From the NCBI RefSeq assembly GCF_018998565.1, contig NZ_JAHNZO010000001.1, forward strand, positions 387,774-451,773: a stretch of DNA of 64,000 nucleotides, written 5' to 3'. Source of the DNA: Paenibacillus oleatilyticus (GTDB lineage: Bacteria > Bacillota > Bacilli > Paenibacillales > NBRC-103111). This document shows positions 54,061 through 62,308 of the stretch, in pieces. The translations under genes were made by a program, and so were the position numbers. Below the pieces are notes generated by a model. It was not told the DNA's origin and searched no databases. It worked only from the letters and a program-made list of their open reading frames with translations. The first letter of the stretch is position 1. Every line of letters starts with the position of its first letter.

Positions 54061-54324
54061 TTAAGCGAAAAACGATCGCGAGGCCAAGCTGGCAAGAGCG
54101 GCAAGCGCCTCTTTCTCATCAGTTCCGCTGGCGCACACCTCAAGCTCCTCACCGTCCGGAACAGCGAGCGCCATGAGCCCAAGCGCGCTTTTGCCGTCGA
54201 CCGTTTTGTCCCGGAACGTCACAGTAATGTGACTTTGAAAGGTCTGCGCAAGGCTGACCCACCGCGAAACCGGTCTGGCATGAAAGCCAAGCGGCACATT
54301 GACAGCAATCGTTAATCGCTCCAT
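54061..54324 (-). CDS. HPr-family phosphocarrier protein
   Basis: 87 aa. Active H15 in LGFHARPVS and the regulatory Ser position S46 in DGKSALGLMAL. Diverged from general HPr, and cotranscribed with the PRD regulator 24 bases downstream, so it is probably a dedicated paralogue. Ribosome site GGGAGAG. Confidence 0.9.
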   Translation of the reverse strand: MERLTIAVNVPLGFHARPVSRWVSLAQTFQSHITVTFRDKTVDGKSALGLMALAVPDGEELEVCASGTDEKEALAALASLASRSFFA

Positions 54325-54357
54325 CGTTTCTCTCCCACACCCGTCATAGTCGGAACT

Positions 54358-54363
54358 ATTATA
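54358..54363 (-). promoter_or_regulatory. -10 box of the HPr-PTS operon
   Basis: TATAAT on the minus strand, 34 bases before the HPr start; TTTTAT is a poor -35 at 15 bases. Confidence 0.45.
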
Positions 54364-54383
54364 TCATAGATTTTCCCGATAAA

Positions 54384-54414
54384 AGAAAAAAGCCCGGTCA
54401 GCTGACCTGGGCAT
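54384..54414 (-). terminator. sda terminator
   Basis: On the minus strand GCCC-A-GGTCAGCTGACC-G-GGGC is followed by TTTTTT; the stem includes the sda stop codon. Confidence 0.8.
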
Positions 54415-54553
54415 TACCTTCTTTGTAGAAGTCTAAGTTGATTTGTCTCCTCTTGATCTCGTCTAACAACAATTCGACAAAATCTTCTTCGAGTTTCAAA
54501 TCGACGGCTTTGAAATAGGAGTCCACTAAAATCTCATTACTGATCAGTTTCAT
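54398..54553 (-). CDS. sda: Sporulation checkpoint inhibitor Sda
   Basis: 51 aa: starts MKLISNEILVDSYFKAVDLK and continues LEEDFVELLLDEIKRRQIN, matching B. subtilis Sda ([33 protein letters not shown]) over its helical hairpin. Sda binds the DHp domain of KinA/KinB and blocks Spo0A activation when replication is starting or damaged. AAGGTGAG precedes the ATG. Upstream lies a cluster of DnaA boxes, as expected for a DnaA-controlled gene. Confidence 0.92.
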   Translation of the reverse strand: MKLISNEILVDSYFKAVDLKLEEDFVELLLDEIKRRQINLDFYKEGNAQVS

Positions 54554-54623
54554 GGAACAACTCACCTTATTCTGTAATGTAAAATTATATTAACATGCGC
54601 CCAAAATTAGAACAAGCGTTCCG

Positions 54624-54722
54624 TTATCCACATGAAGTTGTGCATATCTTGTGAGTATTCTGTTAATAAGTGTCGAATACATGTCATTGGCGGGGTGTAT
54701 AGTGTGGACAAAGTTATACACA
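54624..54722. promoter_or_regulatory. sda: DnaA-box cluster upstream of sda
   Basis: TTATCCACA (54624-54632) and TTATACACA (54714-54722) match the 9-mer TTATNCACA perfectly. TGTGGACAA (54703-54711, inverted) and TGTTAATAA (54661-54669, inverted) differ by one base. The boxes lie 70-170 bases upstream of sda. In B. subtilis DnaA binds such boxes to activate sda. Confidence 0.85.
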
Positions 54723-54953
54723 AGCAGCGTACCGTTTTCGCGATAAAAAAATATGATCGCATTACAACCATTTTGAACCATATAAACTAAAATTGGGTAA
54801 TCATGGTGTGCGCATGTTATTTATTGTTTAAACGTCCCCCTGTCGGTTGAAACTATGCAGCGTGGCGATGCGAACCTGAAACCGGCTGCCATTTCTAGCG
54901 TAAGTAGTCTTACCATCGATGGATTTTGATATATGAAGAAGGGAGTATCCCTC
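54723..54953. other. Rest of the sda / DUF4870 intergenic region
   Basis: No gene supported. It must hold the plus-strand DUF4870 promoter; none is obvious. Confidence 0.4.
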
Positions 54954-55250
54954 ATGGACGCACGCAAACTGATCGCTTCGCTTTGTTATTTCAGCATCTT
55001 TTTCGCCGGATTTCTTGTCCCGGTTATCGTGTATTTCGTCACCAACGACGGCTGGGTCCGCGAACACGCCAAAAAAGCGCTTCTCTCCCACATCTTACCG
55101 TTCCTCTCGCTGATCTTCTTCCTGATCATCTGGATCGCAACAATCTCGGTCACTTCCACGATTTTTCTGGGCGTCATCAGCCTGATTCTGTATTTCGTCG
55201 TTATGATCTGGAACGTGATCAAAGGCATTCAAGTTCTGCTGGAACGATAA
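54954..55250 (+). CDS. DUF4870-like small membrane protein
   Basis: 98 aa with three hydrophobic helices: IASLCYFSIFFAGFLVPVIVYF, an EHAKKALLSHILPFLSLIFF segment and a C-terminal helix. The VREHAKKALLSH motif is typical of DUF4870/YtzA-like proteins. The ATG at 54954 follows GGGAG. Function unknown. Confidence 0.75.
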   Translation: MDARKLIASLCYFSIFFAGFLVPVIVYFVTNDGWVREHAKKALLSHILPFLSLIFFLIIWIATISVTSTIFLGVISLILYFVVMIWNVIKGIQVLLER

Positions 55251-55267
55251 CAGCCACACTACGTGCG

Positions 55268-55299
55268 GACGCCACTTCGACCAAGAAGCGGCGTTTTTG
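55268..55299 (+). terminator. Terminator of the DUF4870 gene
   Basis: CGCCACTTC / GAAGCGGCG stem followed by TTTTT. Confidence 0.65.
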
Positions 55300-55323
55300 G
55301 CGTTCGCCAGATTAAAAGAGAAA

Positions 55324-55370
55324 ATAAAAACAGCCTGCCTCCATAAAGGAGGCAAAGCTGTTATTTCGGT
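55324..55370 (-). terminator. Terminator of the small secreted-protein gene
   Basis: On the minus strand AACAGC-TTT-GCCTCC-TTTAT-GGAGGC-AG-GCTGTT is followed by TTTATTTTC. Confidence 0.75.
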
Positions 55371-55392
55371 TCAGGATAGTAACTTGCGAAAA

Positions 55393-55827
55393 TTAATTAG
55401 CATCAAACTTGAATTCGTATTGCTGAGTAGTGCTATAGTCAAATAAGTCGGGTTTTATACGAATATATATCGTATCTCCGGGATTGAGCGATGTGCCTAA
55501 TCCTTCAAGACCACCCGGACCGTTTTCGCCGGTGTTAAGGGTATATTCCCCCCCTGGTGTAACGAGATACCCCCAAATATCATAATTTAATCCAACTGGT
55601 GATTGCAAAGAAGCAGAAACATACTTGGTACTTCCTGTATCATTTCGCCATTTAAACCAATCTTCGTCATTAAAACTATCTAGAGTCCACGTACGAGTGG
55701 AGTGCAGATAAAGTGGAATTGCAGTATCGCGGGTGTCTCCTGCACCCTTAATTGCAAAAGCACTCTGAGAACCGACCGATAATAAAATTACTGAAGCAAT
55801 CAATGAAGGTATCAATTTCTTTTTCAT
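55393..55827 (-). CDS. Small secreted protein with PPC-like domain
   Basis: 144 aa. Signal peptide (cleavage near SAFAI), then one beta-sandwich-like domain: AIPLYLHSTRTWTLDSFNDEDWFKW ... LNPGDTIYIRIKPD. The DEDWFKW pattern recalls bacterial pre-peptidase C-terminal (PPC) domains. AGGAGG before the ATG. AT-rich. Function unknown. Confidence 0.65.
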   Translation of the reverse strand: MKKKLIPSLIASVILLSVGSQSAFAIKGAGDTRDTAIPLYLHSTRTWTLDSFNDEDWFKWRNDTGSTKYVSASLQSPVGLNYDIWGYLVTPGGEYTLNTGENGPGGLEGLGTSLNPGDTIYIRIKPDLFDYSTTQQYEFKFDAN

Positions 55828-56237
55828 CCAAATTCCTCCTAAAATTTAATATTTTGTTTCTACCTAATTATACCTTTAAGAATAATAAATTACATATTTC
55901 TAGACTACTAATTATTGAGTTCCTCTAAATAGTATGTAATATCTATTTTACAAATTGATTTTCTGAAAAATATGGTTTTCTCGCATATATTTCCATTATA
56001 ATCCTAATAAACCAGTATCTATAGGCCTCTTTTAATTATATCCTAAAAATATATCAAAAAATTAGTAGTTCTTTAGTCTGTAACCAATATTGCTATTAAT
56101 TTGAATTAAACCATCATTTTCTTATTTCAAATCAACTTTCTACTCGTTATCTTTGTTTGGTTTATTCCGCTGTGCCGCAGTCCAAGCAATCGGGCCGTGC
56201 GGTGCGTATGCTGGAAGTCAAAGAGAGGCGATGGCAT
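55828..56237. other. AT-rich gap upstream of the secreted PPC-like gene
   Basis: Very AT-rich, no gene. A minus-strand TATAAT at 55867-55872 with a weak ATGTAA 17 bases before it is the likely promoter of the secreted-protein gene. Nothing else seen. Confidence 0.45.
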
Positions 56238-56558
56238 ATGATGAACGTGTACCTGGACGACCTGCGACCTTGTCCGAAAGGATTTAAGCTGGCGAGGTCG
56301 GTCGAGCAGTGCATCGATTTGATGAAAGCCGGACCGGTTAACATCTTATCGCTTGATCACGATCTGGGTCTTGGCAAAGCCAGCGGCTACGATCTGGTCA
56401 AATATATGGTCGCGAAAGGTCTGTATGCAAAAAAAGAAATTATTATTCACAGCGCCAACCCGATCGGGCGGCATCTCATGTGGACGCTGTTGCACAAGCA
56501 TAAGCCAAGCCACGTCAAGCTGTCGGTTCGACCGGAGCCGTTGGCGTTCAAGATTTAA
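56238..56558 (+). CDS. Cyclic-phosphate processing receiver-like (cREC) protein
   Basis: 106 aa resembling a response-regulator receiver without output domain: VYLDDLRPCPKGF at the start and ILSLDHDLGLGKASGYDLVKYM in the middle, with the DDLRP and DHDLG acidic motifs of the cREC family. Starts at ATG 56238 or the adjacent ATG; GAGAGG lies upstream. The family is predicted to act on cyclic phosphates in nucleotide or RNA metabolism; no experimental role is assumed. Confidence 0.7.
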   Translation: MMNVYLDDLRPCPKGFKLARSVEQCIDLMKAGPVNILSLDHDLGLGKASGYDLVKYMVAKGLYAKKEIIIHSANPIGRHLMWTLLHKHKPSHVKLSVRPEPLAFKI

Positions 56559-56663
56559 CCGGCGGATGCGGATATGATACAATGAAGTATCCGTTCGCAC
56601 GTTCGCTGCCAACTACGGCAGGAACCCGCGGAATAAACCCATGGCTTAGATAGGAGCAGTCAC

Positions 56664-57209
56664 GTGAATGCCAATGTGCTGAATTTTGAAGGAAACTCGC
56701 CGAAAGAGGAGGCCAAAGCCAAGCTCGCCGCTAACCCGGATATCGTGTTCGAAGAGCTTCAAACGATTGCGATCCGGCGCGAGGACACCGACTTTTGGCT
56801 GAAATTTGCTTCCGAATGGGGCGGGGCTTTGTATTTGCTGGACGAAAAAAACTTCAAGCAGTTCGAGCGCGAGGAGATCGACCCGCAGGCGTTTGAATTT
56901 GCGCGAAGAACGTATCGGCTCGGCCTGATTACGCTAAGCGCCTTGTATGACAAGCTGAAGGCTTGGTCGGATTCGAATCCGCAAGAGGACTACCGGCTGG
57001 CGATGAATGTATTGGAATGCTACTTTTTGCCGAGCTATCTGGACGACTACGGCCGCGCGTACGCGCCGGGAAAGAAACAGGGCCAAGCCTACGTCGAAGC
57101 GATTCGGCAAGCCTTCGGCGAAGACGGTGCCCTCGAGCAAAAGGCGGAGGCCCTGCAAGCGCTGGTGCATGAATATATCGAGCGCCTGCACGTTTATGCC
57201 AAACAGTGA
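56664..57209 (+). CDS. Conserved-looking cytosolic protein of unknown function
   Basis: 181 aa, acidic and helical, without membrane segments or metal motifs. GTG start 7 bases after TAGGAG. Follows the cREC gene by 105 bases and has a good terminator. Not recognised. Confidence 0.6.
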   Translation: MNANVLNFEGNSPKEEAKAKLAANPDIVFEELQTIAIRREDTDFWLKFASEWGGALYLLDEKNFKQFEREEIDPQAFEFARRTYRLGLITLSALYDKLKAWSDSNPQEDYRLAMNVLECYFLPSYLDDYGRAYAPGKKQGQAYVEAIRQAFGEDGALEQKAEALQALVHEYIERLHVYAKQ

Positions 57210-57237
57210 GCCAACCTGCGGCATGCCATCATCAACG

Positions 57238-57285
57238 GCAAAAAAAAGCGGACTCCTTGTACAGGAACGTCCGCTTTTTTGCATG
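57238..57285. terminator. Bidirectional terminator, 181-aa gene / SRPBCC gene
   Basis: AAAAAGCGGAC ... GTCCGCTTTTTT with A and T runs on both sides. Confidence 0.8.
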
Positions 57286-57294
57286 GGTCAGACT

Positions 57295-57753
57295 TCATCC
57301 CGCTTGCTTCTCCGCCAGCTGTTTGATGTAGAGATTTCGTTTCAGCAAAAAATTTTTCATATACGATTCCAGAAACATCCGGTCCGCCAGCTTGCCAACA
57401 GGCCCCAACGGCGACGTGTAATCAAATTCGTCAATCATCAACGTTCCCGAATCTACGGCGCAGAACTCATGCGTATGCCGAAACCGCTTGAACGCGCCCC
57501 GGACCATCTCGTCCACAAAATAAAAAGGCGACTCAAACTCCGTTATTTTTGCGGTCAGCCGCTGCTTGATGCCGAAATGGACGGCCTCCCACGTTACCGT
57601 TTGCCCCAGCTCGATCAACCCGCTCATGACTCCGCCGACCGCTCTTTCCTTCGTTTGCGAAGTCGATTGGGCATGAACGTCGATGCTTCGCGCCAGATCG
57701 AAGCAGGTCTCAATCGGCGCTTCTATGTACAATTCGGACCTGATTACCGGCAT
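57295..57753 (-). CDS. SRPBCC (START-like) family protein
   Basis: 152 aa. MPVIRSELYIEAPIETCFDLARSIDVH is the usual opening of polyketide cyclase/START-like proteins, and a C-terminal helix ends the fold. The ATG at 57753 follows GGAGG; 58 in-frame codons upstream do not look coding. Binds an unknown hydrophobic ligand, if the fold holds. Confidence 0.8.
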   Translation of the reverse strand: MPVIRSELYIEAPIETCFDLARSIDVHAQSTSQTKERAVGGVMSGLIELGQTVTWEAVHFGIKQRLTAKITEFESPFYFVDEMVRGAFKRFRHTHEFCAVDSGTLMIDEFDYTSPLGPVGKLADRMFLESYMKNFLLKRNLYIKQLAEKQAG

Positions 57754-58084
57754 ATTCGTCCTCCTCTCCAAATCGAACGAAGCGCTGCGTCTTCCACGCC
57801 CCCCGGTAACAAACACCTGTTCCGATATTACTACAAAATGGTTATTTGAGCAACGAAGCCGTAGTTTATACCGGTAACCAAGAGCCTGATGTGCTGTAAC
57901 CGCATTCAACGTATCAGTGAAAGCCAAAAAAGCGCCCGAAACTCACGAAAACCGCGAGTTCAAGCGCTCTTTGACGGCAGAACAATAGAACGGGCTTCTA
58001 AGAGCAGCCCGCTTTTACTCGCCCTTCTCATGCAGCGAGCGGATAACCAGCCGAAGCGTCTGCACGGCCCCCCCTCGGACAGCT
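57754..58084. other. Gap with marR-type terminators
   Basis: No gene. Minus-strand terminator for the MarR gene at 57925-57972 (GAGCGC-TTGAACTC ... GAGTTTC-GGGCGC followed by TTTTTT). A second hairpin (ACGGGCT ... AGCCCG) lies at 57988-58012. Confidence 0.55.
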
Positions 58085-58549
58085 TCATCCTTGCTGGGAG
58101 TTTGCTTTTTCCTTCAATACGTTCTCCAGCAGTTCGTTTAGCTTCGTCAGACCATGCACAATATCTTTCAAATCGTCTTCCGACGCGTTCTTCACGAACA
58201 GCTCCTGAAAGTCTTTCACGTTCCCGAGAATTTCCTGCATCTTACCCCGGGCCGTGTCGGTCAATTGAATCTTGACCACCCGCTGGTCTTCCTTCGTCCT
58301 CACGCGCTCGATCATATCCATCGTCTCCAGCCGCGAGCACACCGCCGATACGTTGCTGTCCACCATATTGAGCCGTGCCCCGATATCGCCCACCCGGGTC
58401 GGACCTTCATGATGCAGCAGCAGCAAAATGTTGATCGACGGGCCGGTCAGATTGTGCGGAGAGTAATGCTGGTTCACGATCTTCGAATGCTTGGTATCAA
58501 TGACCCGCAGCAGTTCCCCAATCATGATACAGTAGTCGATTAGACTCAT
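58085..58549 (-). CDS. MarR-family transcriptional regulator
   Basis: 154 aa winged helix: LTGPSINILLLLHHEGPTRVGDIGARLNMVDSNVSAVCSRLE (recognition helix) and the wing RVRTKEDQRVVKIQLT. The ATG at 58549 follows GAGGGG; seven earlier codons are unlikely. No obvious target gene adjoins it apart from its own promoter repeats. Confidence 0.9.
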   Translation of the reverse strand: MSLIDYCIMIGELLRVIDTKHSKIVNQHYSPHNLTGPSINILLLLHHEGPTRVGDIGARLNMVDSNVSAVCSRLETMDMIERVRTKEDQRVVKIQLTDTARGKMQEILGNVKDFQELFVKNASEDDLKDIVHGLTKLNELLENVLKEKANSQQG

Positions 58550-58572
58550 TGCGTACCCCTCGCTGAACAATT

Positions 58573-58631
58573 TATTTACCGCGATAAATATTATTAAAAT
58601 AAATATTATAACGATAAGGATGAACCGTCAA
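58573..58631 (-). promoter_or_regulatory. marR-type promoter with operator-like repeats
   Basis: Minus strand TTGACG with TAATAT 17 bases on. Overlapping it are an inverted repeat TATTTA-CCGCGA-TAAATA (58573-58590) and two direct copies of ATAAATATTAT (58584-58594 and 58599-58609), 15 bases apart. Likely autoregulatory operators. Confidence 0.6.
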
Positions 58632-58687
58632 TCTTTTTCCTGTTTTACATGTGAAAACCATTTATTGTGCCAAAAGAGAGTTCATTT

Positions 58688-58993
58688 TCAACGAATAAGG
58701 CTCAATTTATCTGCATCATGGAGCACGTGGAAATTCAGAAGTTCGTAAGCTGTCATGGCCTGGAGTTTCTCGTGCAGGTCGAAAATAGTGATCTCCCCTT
58801 TATGCGTCTTTCCTAAAATTAATCTGGCACCGCACTCCACGTAAATTCGATGATTTTGCGTCCGGGAAGCCATGGTATAATGAACAATATGGCTTGAAAT
58901 AAAAAATGCGTGCGACTCGTCCGGCGTCAAATAAGCATCTGTAAGTTCAAAATCATTCTCACCTGCTTCGAGAACAAGGGTTACCCTCTTCAA
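58688..58993 (-). CDS. Small protein of unknown function
   Basis: 101 aa, mixed alpha/beta, no signal or membrane part. TTG start; AGGAGTGG lies 13 bases upstream, rather far. Divergent from the XRE regulator gene and could be its target. Not recognised. Confidence 0.5.
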   Translation of the reverse strand: MKRVTLVLEAGENDFELTDAYLTPDESHAFFISSHIVHYTMASRTQNHRIYVECGARLILGKTHKGEITIFDLHEKLQAMTAYELLNFHVLHDADKLSLIR

Positions 58994-59093
58994 TATATTC
59001 TGCCACTCCTTTTTGTTTTAGTTCCGCCTACGACATCGGACGCCTAACTTCCAGCTAAGCGATTAGATCTAACATCATTGCTTCCTTACTTCA

Positions 59094-59147
59094 ATTACGT
59101 TTTTCGTAATTTCCTAGTGTTCATATTAATTCCGAATTTCGTAATTG
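59094..59147. promoter_or_regulatory. Repeated TTTCGTAAT boxes upstream of the XRE gene
   Basis: ATTACG-TTTTT-CGTAAT inverted repeat (59094-59110) plus a further TTTCGTAATT (59138-59147), a 36-base period. Likely operators in the divergent promoter region. A -10 TATACT for the XRE gene is at 59182-59187. Confidence 0.55.
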
Positions 59148-59206
59148 TCAATGTTTATTTTCTATCTTCTCTAGTTTTTTGTATACTCTATTTGGGGTGG
59201 ATATTG

Positions 59207-59440
59207 ATGAGAAAAGTGCGCTGCAATCTGAAAGCGATTCTTGAAGAACGAGGTATGGAACAAAAAGAGCTTGCACAAATAACGGGGATTAGAGAAGCGA
59301 CCATTTCCGAGCTCTGCCGCGATATCAATAAAATGTTTCCGCGTTCCGTGATCGATAAAATTGCAAATGCCCTGCAAATCGACGACATTAATCTATTGAT
59401 TTCTATCCAAAACGAAAAAGACGGCAGCCGATCGGAATAA
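59207..59440 (+). CDS. XRE-family helix-turn-helix regulator (YozG type)
   Basis: 77 aa: MRKVRCNLKAILEERGMEQKELAQITGIREATISELCRD is the Cro/C1-type HTH, followed by a short helix. GGGGTGG 6 bases before the ATG. A longer in-frame version of 120 aa would cross the operator-like repeats and start without a ribosome site. Confidence 0.85.
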   Translation: MRKVRCNLKAILEERGMEQKELAQITGIREATISELCRDINKMFPRSVIDKIANALQIDDINLLISIQNEKDGSRSE

Positions 59441-60056
59441 TCCGAAAAGCTATCGTCTTAATTTATTTTCTTGATACGCGTTATGGTTTATGTGATTATA
59501 AACTTATTAGCAACGAGCATATGAAGCCTAACCTGCTAATCTCAGTAATAATCGCGGTAGTGCAAAGTCTAACCGTACTTATGGGTCATGGTTGAGGGTG
59601 ACAGAAAAACCGGGAAAATAAAAACCCCACTCGTTCGCGGCGAGTAGGTCGCTCCAAAAAACACGGAAGCGGTAGCTTCCGGGAAGGTGAATGTTGCTCC
59701 ATCCCCTTATCCTAACATAAAATATGTATTATGGAAGCCATTGTCCCTTCTTCTAAGCTTACAAACAAAATTCCTCCAGACGACTTTTAGAAGAATAGCA
59801 TCAAAGGGATTTCATCCTCAATGCATAAATTTCAGTTGCAACGTTCATTTTCCACGCCGTTTAATTTGCCACCTGCTCGCCAGAATCTACAGCCTCCCGT
59901 TCGGCTAACAGTATTCGCGTTGTGAATGCCTGCAGTAAACAGTCGACGCCGTTGCCCCAGTAATCGATCTCTGCCGTATAAAAGCTTATGTTGGGTAACA
60001 CTCTTAAAGCTTATTTTCCGACCCTGTTGATAAAAAAACATAATTTTAATGTAGGA
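59441..60056. other. Gap with a minus-strand terminator and a possible gene remnant
   Basis: Minus-strand terminator at about 59610-59650 (CCTACTCG ... CGAGTGGG then GTTTTT) and a hairpin CGGAAGC-GGTA-GCTTCCG near 59667. On the minus strand 59861-60016 reads a 50-codon open stretch (LPNISFYTAEIDYWGNGVD then LLQAFTTRILLAEREAVD) without a proper start; it may be the 3' end of a lost gene. Low confidence. Confidence 0.35.
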
Positions 60057-61928
60057 CTACTGATTTTGCTCCATAATGAAGTTGTAGATTTTCTTCACTA
60101 CTTTTAGCCCTTCTGGCGAAATATCATCTATTCTTTGCGTGTAGCTAATAGCCCGTTTACAAAACCTCAATTTGTCACTAACCGTCCCCGAATCACTTCC
60201 ATACTTTGCTCTTCTTTTTCTATTAATTAATTGACTATCTATGTAAGAACCTAAGTATATTTCTTTATAGTCTGGTTCTGAAAATTCCGTCTTGAATCTT
60301 AATTGATCAACTTGAATGCATTCATACTCTGCAATTACATCTAATAATACATGTTTACTTATTAAGTTTTCGATTTCCCTACAGTCTAAACAGTAATACC
60401 GTTTACCTAGTTTCTTTTTTAGTTTTCTCTGTCGCTCAATCTTACCTTCGCTATCCTTATCTGTAATGAGGAACAACCTACCACATAGTCGATCAGCATT
60501 CATTTCTCTGTAGGTTTCGTCTTCTGAACTGTTACCGTCATCTAAAAATGACCAATGTGTTATATTTCCCCCACTATATTCTACAAAAGAATAATGCAAA
60601 TCCTCTTTAAAATTCTTTTTTTCATACTCAGGAAGAGATTGCATATATAACCTTAAATAATGCCTTAGATAGAATCGATCAGTAATTCCTTCAACCCATA
60701 TTGTACAATTAGATAAAAAAACAGATGAATTTTTAACACCAATCATTTCCAAAATTCCGCTATTCTCATTACTTGCATTTTCAATGACGAAGTTAGCTGT
60801 AACTTCTTTTGTCTGTGATTCATTCTCGAATTGTTTCCTAAACGTATAGATAGATATAACATCCACATCTAGCGTTATATCCAAAAAATGATTTGAATGT
60901 GTTGTAATAAAGTATTGAAAATTGCTAAAACTCATAAATGTTTCAATTAACTTTCTTTGTAAGCCAGGATGTAGATATAACTCAGGCTCCTCAATAAAAA
61001 CTAGCAAATTCTCTTCTTTATTAATGAATAGTGGGAAAGTAAGGATAATAATGGATTGGATACCGTCGCCCAAATTATAGATAGGCTGTTCCTTCTCTTT
61101 GCCTATCTTCACATTGAGGACATCCGAATTTATAGAAGGTATTAGAGCGACTTGTTGTCCATCAAAAAAAGCATCGCCTAAAAATTTTTGAAAATCGCTG
61201 ATTTTTTCTCTAGCTTGTAGGTCACCTAATAAAAGTTCTTTTACTTTTTGATACATCTCTAGTCCAGAAAAAATTTCGTCCATATCCTGTATACTAGGAA
61301 AATAGTCTTGCTTTGTTCTTTGAGAGTAATAGTCAAAATCATTGTCGAAGGGTCTTAACCCTCGTAAAGTTGGGATATACACCTTTTTAAAACTATACTT
61401 TTCTGGTGAAGAGCCAATGATTCCCCTAATTTTTGTGTAGTAATCATTTCCGATTGAATTTAAATCCTGCCTCAATTGAATATGTTGGTCTTCATAGAAG
61501 GAAAAATGGAGGCTTCTTTTAGTAATTGCTTGATCAGTGTTAACATGACGAACAAAGTCAATGCTAGTGAATAAATTAGCTAAATATTCATCTTCACTTT
61601 TAATGAAATTATTATTGGTTATTTTTGATAGAATAGAAACGGTATCTCCGTAGTCAACAATACCAAAACGTTCAATTATGGATTCGACATCTTTTTTATA
61701 AGCATCAATAAGTGAGTTTAACTGAGGAAGATTGACTTTTGCCGGAATTATCGAGTATGTAGAATAGTTAAATAAACTTCTCACAAATCGGCTTTTTCCT
61801 GAATTATTTGAACCGACAAATAAGTTGATTTTGGAAAGATTAGCGAGATTATTGTTGTCTTTTCCAACCATTTGGTATCCATCTAATGAATCTTTATCAA
61901 TAATAATTTCTTTAATATGATAGTCCAA
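60057..61928 (-). CDS. OLD-like ATPase with TOPRIM-type C-terminus
   Basis: 623 aa. ABC/SMC-like ATPase: Walker A INLFVGSNNSGKSRFVRSLF (residues about 32-50), Walker B LLVFIEEPELYLHPGLQRKL and D/H-loop FITTHSNHFLDI. The C-terminal half carries TOPRIM-type acidic motifs, EGITDRFYLRHYL and LFLITDKDSEGK. This is the layout of OLD-family nucleases, many of which act in phage defence. TTG start after TAGGAGG. Strongly AT-rich next to GC-rich neighbours, and no partner gene of the GajB or AriB kind follows. Transfer is likely. Confidence 0.82.
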   Translation of the reverse strand: MDYHIKEIIIDKDSLDGYQMVGKDNNNLANLSKINLFVGSNNSGKSRFVRSLFNYSTYSIIPAKVNLPQLNSLIDAYKKDVESIIERFGIVDYGDTVSILSKITNNNFIKSEDEYLANLFTSIDFVRHVNTDQAITKRSLHFSFYEDQHIQLRQDLNSIGNDYYTKIRGIIGSSPEKYSFKKVYIPTLRGLRPFDNDFDYYSQRTKQDYFPSIQDMDEIFSGLEMYQKVKELLLGDLQAREKISDFQKFLGDAFFDGQQVALIPSINSDVLNVKIGKEKEQPIYNLGDGIQSIIILTFPLFINKEENLLVFIEEPELYLHPGLQRKLIETFMSFSNFQYFITTHSNHFLDITLDVDVISIYTFRKQFENESQTKEVTANFVIENASNENSGILEMIGVKNSSVFLSNCTIWVEGITDRFYLRHYLRLYMQSLPEYEKKNFKEDLHYSFVEYSGGNITHWSFLDDGNSSEDETYREMNADRLCGRLFLITDKDSEGKIERQRKLKKKLGKRYYCLDCREIENLISKHVLLDVIAEYECIQVDQLRFKTEFSEPDYKEIYLGSYIDSQLINRKRRAKYGSDSGTVSDKLRFCKRAISYTQRIDDISPEGLKVVKKIYNFIMEQNQ

Positions 61929-62204
61929 TAATAAAACCTCCTACGATAATAATCGATACCCCAATTATAACTATTTAATCCACAATTGAGCAATTTGGAC
62001 TAAAGTAATTTTCTTGAATTTATTTGTCGAGTTACAAATTTAGGTTCAACGTTGAAAGAGCCTAAATTATAAGTGACTTAATGTGCATCAACAACTCAAA
62101 ACGAACTTCAATTATATAGCCAGTACTACATTCCAGCTGTGAAAATGCTAAAATATTTGTCCTGGTAAGGTAAAACAATTGACTATCACAAATTTTTTTA
62201 GCAC
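61929..62204. other. AT-rich gap upstream of the OLD-like gene
   Basis: No gene. Holds an inverted repeat AATTTAGG ... CCTAAATT (62037-62068) enclosing a perfect TTCAACGTTGAA (62045-62056), about 110 bases upstream of the OLD-like start; a possible operator. Confidence 0.45.
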
Positions 62205-62260
62205 AAAAAAAACCTCCCAGTTTATATATTGGCATCAATACTCAAACTTGAGAGGTTTTA
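62205..62260 (-). terminator. Terminator of the IscA-type gene
   Basis: On the minus strand AAAACCTCTCAAGTTT ... AAACTGGGAGGTTTTTTTT. Confidence 0.75.
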
Positions 62261-62308
62261 TGTTCATAAATTATGGATTGTTATTTTCCTCAATTCTAAA
62301 ATCTGGCC

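Noticed and set aside
54590-54781. 63-codon minus-strand frame in the DnaA-box region
   Set aside because: Poor start, no ribosome site, and composition explained by AT-rich DNA and DnaA boxes.
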